Assembly (NCBI GenBank): GCA_018399745.1
Contig: JAGYNZ010000025.1
Location: 1 to 41,537, forward strand
Source of the DNA: Deltaproteobacteria bacterium
GTDB taxonomy: Bacteria > Desulfobacterota > Dissulfuribacteria > Dissulfuribacterales > UBA3076
Length of the DNA stretch: 41,537 nucleotides
Reading direction: 5' to 3'
Part shown: piece by piece, positions 35,047-41,537 of the stretch
Layout: each line of letters begins with the position of its first letter
Position numbering within the stretch: the first letter of the stretch is position 1
The notes under the pieces: generated by a model
Told to the model about the DNA's origin: nothing
The model's database searches: none
Seen by the model: the letters and a program-made list of their open reading frames with translations, nothing else
Position numbers and translations under genes: made by a program

Positions 35047-38000
35047 TCATTCAACTGCAAACGTTTTTCTTAAAAATCTGTCCAGCACATCCCCTTTTGT
35101 CTCGCCTTCCTGCTCGGGTTGCAGGTTGAACTTGTTCAGCCGCAAAAAGCGGCAGCCGTAGCTTTCCAGCTCTATCTGCCGGCTGATATCATAATCAAGG
35201 TACTCCTGAGAAAAATTATGTTTTGTCACGATATCAGGATTTTTTGTGTGATATTCCACACCGTCATATTCCAGGATCAGGGTCTGCTCTTTACCGCCTT
35301 TTGAAAATGTCATGAGAAAATCAACCCGGTATTTTGGTATCTGTCTGGCGTATTCGGCCCTGATGTATTCTCCGATCTTGAACTGGGGAATTATTTTGAC
35401 ATGCTCTCGGTGAGTTTTCACAAAGTTAGTGCTGATCAGAAGGTTATATAGGTCTTTTTCTGCTGGTGATTCAAAGATATTCGGGTCTTCAATAAAAAAA
35501 TCATTCTTTCTGTTTTCATTAAGGACCTTATCATAATGCCTTATGGCATCGCCAAGCCGGGTTTTGTTGTATTCATTAACCGGCATGCTGTGGACAAAAA
35601 CCATCGTGTCCTTGGCGCGGCTGAACCCAACATTGAGCCGCTGCATCTTTAAGCTCCTGATATTATCCGCCGTGCCGTCAATTACCGGATAAATGTTACT
35701 TAAATAGGCGTTGCCGTATTTGTTGTCTTCTACAAAGGAGTAATATACGAGATCACGTTCTTCACCCTGCACATCCCCTACAAACCAAACGGCCAGATCA
35801 TGGTTCTTTTTCAGTTCGGTTATATTGAGTTTTTCGCTCAATGCCTGCTCCATTCTTGCCTGCTGTTCACGGAAAGAGGTGATAATGCCCACACTTCCCT
35901 TAAAGCCGTTTTTAATCCTTGATTTCAAATCATGGATAATGGCATCGATTTCATCAAGGTTCACATTACTGCCTGAATTGCCTCTGGTTTCCACTGGGAT
36001 AAACTGCAAGACCTCTCCAATCGGTTTGGTGCGGATGCGGTTGACATTGAGATCCAGTTGAGCAGGCTTATAGAAAAACTCATTTGAATAATCAATGATT
36101 TCAGGAAAACTCCGGTAATGCTCACGGAGGGAAGTTGTGTAATTTGCAATGGCCTTGGCAAAACTTAAGGTTGACGTCCGGATGTTGAAGGTTTTGAGCC
36201 ATAGGATCGTGCCCGAGTTATCCTGTAAGGGCCCCAATACCTGTTCAACTTCCTGCTCATCTTCTTTTATCTCTTTGGAAACTTCCTGAATCAGTTCATT
36301 TTTCGCCTGATCTGTTGTCGATACATTGTAATCCTCCTGATATGAATTAATTATATTCCTGAAATAAGCGTCTGAATATTTTGAGTTCACGTTAATTGCG
36401 CCAACCGCGCCGTACTGGTATTCGTCGCCAAAAACAACGACCTGCTTTGCCCGCAGAATAAGGGAGATTGACTCGGCTATTGAGACCTGTGACGCCTCAT
36501 CAATCACAAGAACATCAATCAGGTCCTGGTCCATGGGGAAGTGCCTGGATATCATGTCCGGTTCGGCAATAATAGCGGCTACGTTTTCCAGAAACACCCG
36601 GGCCTGTTTGCCCGTCAGCCTGGTTCCCCCGTTAAAAGAGACCTTGATTCTGGCAACATCTGCCAGGAAATTGTTGAGGTTCTTCAACCTGAGGTCGTTC
36701 TGATACTCAACCTGTTTCTGCCTGAGCATATAAAAGGCACCGAGATCTTCTCTGTTTAATGTATCAAGGGTCGATGTTTTAGAAAGCGTATAGTGCAGTT
36801 GGATCCATTTCCAGATATCAGCCTCAGTATAAGTAAGATTACTGAGTCGGGACAAAGTACTCAGATCTCCGCTTGAAATTCTGAGTTTGGCAAGGATTGA
36901 TCCATATTTTTGGAATAGCGCATCGACAGAGCTGCAAAGTTCTGCATCCACCTTTTGAAGAGCATCTCTTAATCCGTTAAGAGTATTGTAGACCTCGGAA
37001 ATACTCTTTTCTTTGTCTCCGCTGACTTCACGGTATTCACTGATGATATCCCTGTGCTTCTTCAAATAAATGGCGGTTCGAAGCTTGGGGATTCCCTCAG
37101 ACATCATATCCAAGGTGAGTTCGTTTGGCGGAATATTTGATAAACGCGCGACTTCTTCAATAATCCGGGCGTGTTCAAGGCTTCTCAAAGATCTGATCAA
37201 CTGTTCCTGTTCTTTTTTGTCAGGTGATTTCCCTATCAGCCTTTTGAAGAATGCGCCGGGTATATCGCCGGCATGGAGAAAGGAAATAGCCACATCTTTT
37301 TTGAACGATTTTGCGACTTTTTCAAGTAGATTGACAAAAGACTCGGGAATTTCAGTCAGGCTTGTCTCAAAGTCAAAATCCTCCCCGGAATGAAGATTGA
37401 TTTCCTCGCAGGCATTAAGAAACTTCGGAACATCTTTCCGTCGTTTTAAAAGAAAACGAAAAGCGGGTTGACTGATATCCTTGAAACTATCTATGTTTTC
37501 ATCTTCTGCAAAATCCTGTATCTTTTTAAAATCAATTATGGCCGATTCGTCGACTTTGGGAAGTGCAAGATCATGTTCTGAAAACTCGCCGGAACCAACA
37601 AGACTATTTTGTGTCTGCTCAAATTCAAACAGACTATAAATAGTTTCCCGGTATTTATCGGATGAAGAAAGCTGTCTCTCAATTTTCCCGATAACATCCC
37701 TTCTTGACGCCTTTTCGTCTTTTTCGGCAGCCTGTTCGTTATAGTTATTGGCGCGGTCACCCGCGGCGTTTATAACCGCATTTTGAAGGGAATTCTCAAG
37801 GCTGTTTATTGATTTACCGTTTTTGGACAATCTGATAATCGATGGTTTCGCCCTGGGGTGAAGGTTGCGAAACTTGGCTGTAAGTATCCTGTCGATCACA
37901 TCAATGGCCTGCTTTTTATGGGATGTTATAACAACGGATTTTCTTCCCTGGTTGGCCCAATAGGTAATGGCTGCAATCGTGTGAGATTTACCTGTTCCGG

Positions 38001-39402
38001 GCGGACCATCAACAACAATTATTTTGTTTTTGGAATTATCAAGGGCAAGCAGAATCCTCTTTTGGGAAATATTCAGATTTAATGGATTATCGGAAATGTA
38101 TCTGCTGGAGCTCTTGATAGGATATCTCTTTTTGAATTCCTTATCCACTGTATCCTGGGTATTTTCAACGTTTCCGTCAACATAATCTGATATAAAATCA
38201 ACGAATTTGCTCTTGCCCCCTGATTCAAGGTGCGTCATAATTTCGGAATAATCCAGCAGCTTCTTGTTCTCGTTTTGGACAACCTGAAATCCAACGCGAC
38301 ATTTAATGTCAGGATAAATTTCTTTTGGCGCCTTGATTGGTCTGAAATGCGGTTCAAGCACAAAAGACTCATTCCAGCCATACTGAGATTGTAAAAAGAC
38401 CTCTATTCCACTGAGGTTAGAACCAGCATTTTTAAGTATTGAAGATCTTGAGGTGGTCAGAACTGAAGGGAATTTGAAATAATTTACCGCCGGTGTATTG
38501 ATCAGTAAAAGATCCCTGGAAAATGAAACCGTAACTTCTTCGTTGCCCGGGACCAGAGTAACCTCTATAAAATATATGGGGTACCCTTCAATAGTGTTGT
38601 CATCAGTTTGCCTGTTCAGTTCGTGAAAGAACAGATAGGTTGTTCCGACAGTGTTGTATCTCGAGTATTTCTGAATACTGGTGAACAAGTCATATAAGAC
38701 TATGTCTTCAATGATTTCCTTGAAATACTTTTTGACACTGTCAAAATATTTTTCCTCGGTTCGATTATCGCGCGCAATAACCTGAAGTGCATCAAAGTGT
38801 TTTTTCAGGTAATTGGCAGAGTTGAAAGTTGAATGAGGAACGTGATCAATTCCCAGGTCCTGTTTCAGGCGATCGATCTTCTTTTCTTGTAATTCTAAAA
38901 GAATAAGCTCAATCTGCTTTCTAAGGGCAAGGTTATATTTCCGGCAACCATCAGGGAATGCCTGTTCGTTATATTTCTTGATCTCATTTTTGGAAAGGTC
39001 AGAATCTTTGTCAGGCCTTAGTCCTTTTTCAGTGGCCACGAGTGCCGCAGTATTTCGTTCAGCTCTTTTTGCCCACTCTTGTTCGACGCACGTTTTGAGA
39101 TAATCTAAACAAAACTTGCCGGAAAGGGCCTTGTCAATCTCCAATAGAACCTCATCTCCGGACAGCGCAAGAATGTGCTCATTAGCTTTTACGATAAGAG
39201 GCGTTTTATCTCCGGCCTTTATTCTTTGTAAAAGAGTATATTGGAAGTCCTGGAATATTGCTAAATCGAGCGTCAGCTCATTGTTTGTCCATCGATAATT
39301 TATAAGTGTCCTGAAATTGAACTTTGTCTCGGTAAATGCAGCAAAATAATTGAGTATGCTGGTGGAGAGTTTGCTTGCGCTTTTTCTGTTCTTTGCTGTC
39401 AT
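35047..39402 (-). CDS. SF1 helicase fused to Vsr/DUF559-like nuclease
   Basis: A 1451-residue protein likely to serve in anti-phage defence. The first 440 residues are a domain I do not recognise. Then comes an SF1B (AAA_11/AAA_12, Upf1-like) helicase: Walker A GPPGTGKS (466-473), a long coiled helical insertion, Walker B VIDEASQVSIAES, the Q-like GDEYQYGAV, and the C-terminal half with SFREQQARMEQAL, DVQGEERDLVYYS and motif VI LNVGFSRAKDTMVF. The last 130 residues form a PD-(D/E)xK nuclease of the Vsr/DUF559 kind: YRVDFLMTF, LILEYDGVEYHT, and FLRLNKFNL. Helicase plus Vsr-type nuclease in one chain recalls the Hhe-type system and related giant defence helicases, but I see no DUF4011. It stands as a single gene with its own 5' spacer. 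Confidence 0.82.
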   Translation of the reverse strand: MTAKNRKSASKLSTSILNYFAAFTETKFNFRTLINYRWTNNELTLDLAIFQDFQYTLLQRIKAGDKTPLIVKANEHILALSGDEVLLEIDKALSGKFCLDYLKTCVEQEWAKRAERNTAALVATEKGLRPDKDSDLSKNEIKKYNEQAFPDGCRKYNLALRKQIELILLELQEKKIDRLKQDLGIDHVPHSTFNSANYLKKHFDALQVIARDNRTEEKYFDSVKKYFKEIIEDIVLYDLFTSIQKYSRYNTVGTTYLFFHELNRQTDDNTIEGYPIYFIEVTLVPGNEEVTVSFSRDLLLINTPAVNYFKFPSVLTTSRSSILKNAGSNLSGIEVFLQSQYGWNESFVLEPHFRPIKAPKEIYPDIKCRVGFQVVQNENKKLLDYSEIMTHLESGGKSKFVDFISDYVDGNVENTQDTVDKEFKKRYPIKSSSRYISDNPLNLNISQKRILLALDNSKNKIIVVDGPPGTGKSHTIAAITYWANQGRKSVVITSHKKQAIDVIDRILTAKFRNLHPRAKPSIIRLSKNGKSINSLENSLQNAVINAAGDRANNYNEQAAEKDEKASRRDVIGKIERQLSSSDKYRETIYSLFEFEQTQNSLVGSGEFSEHDLALPKVDESAIIDFKKIQDFAEDENIDSFKDISQPAFRFLLKRRKDVPKFLNACEEINLHSGEDFDFETSLTEIPESFVNLLEKVAKSFKKDVAISFLHAGDIPGAFFKRLIGKSPDKKEQEQLIRSLRSLEHARIIEEVARLSNIPPNELTLDMMSEGIPKLRTAIYLKKHRDIISEYREVSGDKEKSISEVYNTLNGLRDALQKVDAELCSSVDALFQKYGSILAKLRISSGDLSTLSRLSNLTYTEADIWKWIQLHYTLSKTSTLDTLNREDLGAFYMLRQKQVEYQNDLRLKNLNNFLADVARIKVSFNGGTRLTGKQARVFLENVAAIIAEPDMISRHFPMDQDLIDVLVIDEASQVSIAESISLILRAKQVVVFGDEYQYGAVGAINVNSKYSDAYFRNIINSYQEDYNVSTTDQAKNELIQEVSKEIKEDEQEVEQVLGPLQDNSGTILWLKTFNIRTSTLSFAKAIANYTTSLREHYRSFPEIIDYSNEFFYKPAQLDLNVNRIRTKPIGEVLQFIPVETRGNSGSNVNLDEIDAIIHDLKSRIKNGFKGSVGIITSFREQQARMEQALSEKLNITELKKNHDLAVWFVGDVQGEERDLVYYSFVEDNKYGNAYLSNIYPVIDGTADNIRSLKMQRLNVGFSRAKDTMVFVHSMPVNEYNKTRLGDAIRHYDKVLNENRKNDFFIEDPNIFESPAEKDLYNLLISTNFVKTHREHVKIIPQFKIGEYIRAEYARQIPKYRVDFLMTFSKGGKEQTLILEYDGVEYHTKNPDIVTKHNFSQEYLDYDISRQIELESYGCRFLRLNKFNLQPEQEGETKGDVLDRFLRKTFAVE

Positions 39403-39859
39403 GATGAAGCCTTTTTACACAAACAAAACTAATAAATCGAGAATCTTAGGCCTGCATCCAGAAAAACCTGTTTCGGCGTCTTAGGCAAGGCAAATTTCCT
39501 GCCCTATATAATTTATGTTAACCGCAAACACACTCATATTAATATAAGATTGAGGGACATCGTCAATTTATTCAACTAAATTTTATATCCCATATATGTT
39601 GAGACAAGACCGATTGAACCTGACTGGTATCCTCTAATATTATGTCATGTCATGCGGAATTGGGCCAGGGCCAGTTTTTATAAAAAGGGAGATTGAATGC
39701 GAAAGCCACAGAAAGGTAGTGCCGGTGATGTTGTATGAATTCTATGTCCCCCATTACATTCCAGATTCCCTGTGGTACGGGGATATAGGCTTAATTCTTG
39801 CTAAAATGTTTCATTCATAATACACGTATATTACGTGAATATTCTAAAGGAGTCAGAGG
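39403..39859. other. Divergent promoter spacer, 457 bp
   Basis: Between the divergently transcribed helicase-nuclease (minus) and antitoxin (plus) genes; it must hold both promoters. AT-rich, with a candidate operator at 39823-39837. A 30-codon frame at 39728-39820 (MLYEFYVPHYIPDSLWYGDI onward) is not recognised and is probably chance. Confidence 0.5.
39823..39837. promoter_or_regulatory. Inverted repeat, likely antitoxin operator
   Basis: CACGT-ATATT-ACGTG is a perfect inverted repeat with 5-base arms, 23 bases before the antitoxin start codon and just upstream of its AAGGAGT ribosome site. RHH antitoxins normally bind such a palindrome to repress their own operon. Confidence 0.5.
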
Positions 39860-40093
39860 ATGAAACAGAATATAACGCTCAGTCTCGATAAAGATTTAAT
39901 TCAAAAGGCAAGGGTTATTTCTGCGAGAAGACACTCCTCGGTCAGCAAGATACTCAGTCAGGAATTGCAGAGAATTCTAGAATCCACTGAAAAGCATGAA
40001 ATTGCCAGAAAGAGGGCGATTTCTGATCTGCGGACCGGATACCGTCTTGGAGGCATAATCACCGCATCGAGAAAAGAACTTCATGAAAGATAG
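39860..40093 (+). CDS. RHH antitoxin (DUF6364/VapB-like)
   Basis: A 77-residue protein starting MKQNITLSLDKDLIQKARVI, the pattern of a ribbon-helix-helix antitoxin of the DUF6364 kind, with the DNA-binding strand NITLSLDK and a following helix; the C-terminal tail (RTGYRLGGIITASRKELHER) is the likely toxin-binding part. AAGGAGT stands at good distance from the ATG. It overlaps by 11 bases the start of a VapC gene, the usual arrangement, but that toxin is destroyed, leaving an orphan antitoxin. Confidence 0.82.
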   Translation: MKQNITLSLDKDLIQKARVISARRHSSVSKILSQELQRILESTEKHEIARKRAISDLRTGYRLGGIITASRKELHER

Positions 40094-40234
40094 AATTTTT
40101 GTTAATACAAATATTGGGATGCGCTTATCATAGCAGCGGCCTGTCGGGCAAAAGTATACAAAATCCTCACCGAAGATTTGAACCATGGCCAGGAGATAGA
40201 AGGAATTCTTATCGAAAGCCCTTTCGTCATTTAA
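40083..40234 (+). pseudogene. vapC: VapC-type PIN toxin with central deletion
   Basis: The ATG at 40083 reads MKDRIFVNTN, the first strand of a PIN-domain ribonuclease with its catalytic position (normally DTN) as NTN, and then the frame is lost. From 40112 another frame reads YWDALIIAAACRAKVYKILT, followed by EDLNHGQEIEGILIESPFVI and a stop, which is the C-terminal end of the same kind of protein, with the usual WDALI and TEDL-x-HGQ motifs. Roughly 80 residues between the two pieces are missing and the join is out of frame, so no toxin can be made. It partners the RHH antitoxin upstream. Confidence 0.8.
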
Positions 40235-40489
40235 AAATTTCGGATTTCAGGATCTTCAGGATTTAGCTCGTATCTTTCCTTCCTGTTCTCCTCTTTTAAC
40301 CCTGTGCTTTTAGACCTGCGGGGGCAGTTCATAGTAGACCCATATATTGAATAAACTCGGACAAAAACCGATAAGCTTGTAAGTGGCCCTTCGATGTCTT
40401 ATTTTAACGATAGTGGTCATATCCGGTATTTTTCCAGTAGTCGAAAACCTATCCGGATATACCTTAACATACTGAATAAGGAATAAAAA
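40235..40489. other. Leader region of the small ORF
   Basis: Non-coding stretch before the small TGA-containing ORF. TATCCGG occurs at 40419 and 40450, the latter within the palindrome TATCCGGATA, 30 bases before the start codon; this may be an operator. No gene was recognised. Confidence 0.35.
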
Positions 40490-40654
40490 ATGACAGAAAT
40501 TCTGATTATTATTGCTCTTATAGGTATATGGTACCTGTTGCAGGTCCACATACTGCCCAAACTTGGAATATCCACCTGAATGCGGGAATCCTGTCAGGTG
40601 ACGGGAAAAAAGGACAAAGGCACGCAAACAGAAAGACCGAACGAAGAAGGATGA
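40490..40654 (+). CDS. Candidate small selenoprotein (in-frame TGA)
   Basis: ATG 40490 follows AAGGA at seven bases. The first 29 codons encode a single membrane helix, MTEILIIIALIGIWYLLQV then HILPKLGIST. A TGA (40577-40579) follows, and the same frame goes on with MRESCQVTGKKDKGTQTERP to a stop at 40652-40654, a sensible cytoplasmic tail with a Cys six residues after the TGA-adjacent Thr. Ten bases after the TGA a hairpin with an AGGT loop fits the bacterial SECIS pattern, with the loop 16 bases from the TGA, close to the distance in E. coli fdhF. I infer that TGA may encode selenocysteine, giving a 54-residue protein. The simpler alternatives are a 29-residue membrane peptide or a nonsense mutation. 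Function unknown. Confidence 0.5.
40589..40606 (+). promoter_or_regulatory. SECIS-like hairpin after in-frame TGA
   Basis: TCCTGTC (40589-40595) pairs with GACGGGA (40600-40606), with one U-G pair, around the loop AGGT (40596-40599). A G among the first two loop bases and a loop about 16 bases after UGA are features required by bacterial SelB. The pairing is seen directly; the function is inferred. Confidence 0.4.
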
Positions 40655-40685
40655 AGGTTGTGACCTGATCAGCTGCCACCAATTC

Positions 40686-40698
40686 GGGTCGGGTCGGA
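40686..40698 (+). repeat. REP-like word GGGTCGGGTCGGA
   Basis: Same 13 bases as the complement of 2323-2335, 38 kb away. Here no second arm is present, so it may be half of a dispersed palindromic element. Confidence 0.4.
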
Positions 40699-40731
40699 AC
40701 AATCTTTATTTATGAAAGGCAGTGTTTTTAC

Positions 40732-41537
40732 TCACGTGACACCGAATGTCTTAAGATAGTTTCTGAATTGTCTTTTGCTCAAATTCGAGAACCGATCTAA
40801 TATCGTCATGAATTCCAGACCCGGTACCAATGCCCTGATCACCGGTATATCCAGGTCCTTTCTTGTCAGATCCACATAGATAGGTTTATGGCCGTTCGAT
40901 AACAGCAGTCTCTCCAAGGCATCCAGATCACTATTTACATCCCCTGATGAATAATCAGGGAGGTCCTCGAATTTTATGGTCCTTTGTCCTGCCGGAGGGG
41001 GATTTGATCTGACAAAATAAGGATATGCCAGCTCGGTCAATGCGGATACCGCTGCGGTCTTTCCACTCAGGTCGGCTGCACAGCCCCTTACGAATTCATC
41101 TCCAGTCTGGATAAAGGCCTTATAGCAAGGTATTCCAAGATCAGTAGTCAGATCCAGAAACTGGACATGGCGACCTGTTTCCCGACACCTGTTCAGGAGA
41201 TGGGCTACCGTGGGATCCTCCGCCTTCAGAGTGAAACACCGCTCTGGAGAGTAAAGACCAACTCTCTCGGCATCTCTTTCTATGTATTCCATCAGGCCAT
41301 GCAACCTGGCCTCTTCTTCAGTATTACCGGCAGCAAGGCCGTTTGATGATACCCCGCTGGTCAGAGACACTTCATCGAGGTTACAGAACAAAAATACGAA
41401 CTGGGCGGGCAGATATATCTCGGTATCCTTTTCTGAGCCAGTTTCCCTGCCTGCTATCCAGTACAACACCTGGTCCTCGTAAGGGACTTCAAGATTCATG
41501 GTATTCGGATCCAGTACAGAAAGCCCCTGCCTTACTA
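40732..41537 (-). CDS. YcaO-domain protein, 5' end outside the window
   Basis: The frame is open to the right edge (VRQGLSVLDPNT before MNLEVPYEDQ), so this is the C-terminal part of a larger protein, at least 267 residues seen. YcaO enzymes use ATP to activate amide oxygens in making azoline, thioamide or amidine groups, or help RimO modify ribosomal protein S12. Visible motifs are VSSNGLAAGNTEEEARLHGL followed by MEYIERDAERVGLY, which form the ATP-binding helix with its conserved glutamates and arginine, and SALTELAYPYF. The chain ends soon after LKTFGVT, without the proline-rich PxPxP tail of azoline-forming YcaO proteins, so a TfuA-type or other role is more likely. It converges on the small TGA-containing ORF. 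Confidence 0.85.
   Translation of the reverse strand, partial: VRQGLSVLDPNTMNLEVPYEDQVLYWIAGRETGSEKDTEIYLPAQFVFLFCNLDEVSLTSGVSSNGLAAGNTEEEARLHGLMEYIERDAERVGLYSPERCFTLKAEDPTVAHLLNRCRETGRHVQFLDLTTDLGIPCYKAFIQTGDEFVRGCAADLSGKTAAVSALTELAYPYFVRSNPPPAGQRTIKFEDLPDYSSGDVNSDLDALERLLLSNGHKPIYVDLTRKDLDIPVIRALVPGLEFMTILDRFSNLSKRQFRNYLKTFGVT

Noticed and set aside
39728-39820. 30-codon frame MLYEFYVPHYIPDSLWYGDI onward
   Set aside because: No ribosome site of its own, no family known, and it lies in the divergent promoter spacer.
40310-40702. 130-codon minus-strand frame
   Set aside because: It covers the better-supported small plus-strand ORF, has poor composition and has no ribosome site.

Overview
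The window looks like a chromosomal stretch of a Gram-negative, sulfate-reducer-like bacterium, most likely Desulfobacterota (former Deltaproteobacteria). The minus-strand order mfd, SurA-like chaperone, RodZ-like protein and recO is typical of that group. HDOD, PilZ and MinD-type regulators, separate GlnRS and GluRS genes and a possible selenocysteine ORF fit as well. This assignment is an inference from gene content; there is no rRNA or other marker, and I found no tRNA or CRISPR array.

Region 1, about 1-8.5 kb, is visibly richer in G+C than the rest and full of damaged genes. It holds a 28-bp tandem duplication that breaks an ORF entering from the left edge, an OmpA-type protein cut inside its peptidoglycan-binding domain, a DUF2330-like secreted protein, an intact P-type cation ATPase with a triplicated segment, a DUF1328 gene with a one-base frameshift, a trehalose synthase (TreT) lacking its central catalytic part, a frameshifted psiE-family gene, and scraps of a tyrosine recombinase and an IS91-like transposase.

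Region 2, about 8.5-26.5 kb, is ordinary housekeeping: uvrB, an HDOD protein, a glnS-gltX pair on the plus strand, a PilZ / MinD-type ATPase / HDOD signalling cluster, a NamZ-type muramidase, recO, a short RodZ-like protein, a SurA-like chaperone, mfd and radC. DNA repair is strongly represented (uvrB, mfd, recO, radC).

Region 3, about 26.8-40.2 kb, is a defence island, almost all on the minus strand. Its core is a compact four-gene operon: a type III-like DNA methyltransferase (mod), a minimal nucleotidyltransferase (MNT), a HEPN protein, and a type III-like helicase-nuclease (res). The HEPN/MNT toxin-antitoxin-like pair sits between mod and res with a 4-base overlap and a 1-base gap. The mod frame carries one in-frame TAA. 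Upstream are the tail of a UvrD-like helicase, an AlbA_2 (Schlafen-like) regulator with clustered CTCACA sites at its promoter, and a 1451-residue SF1 helicase fused to a Vsr/DUF559-like nuclease. The island ends with an orphan RHH antitoxin next to a VapC toxin that has lost its centre.

Region 4, 40.2-41.5 kb, holds a small membrane ORF whose in-frame TGA is followed by a bacterial SECIS-like hairpin (a candidate small selenoprotein), and the C-terminal part of a YcaO protein that runs off the right edge.

The many lesions (two one-base homopolymer indels, an internal stop, two internal deletions, several remnants) mean either a decaying genome or local assembly errors. Raw reads would decide.
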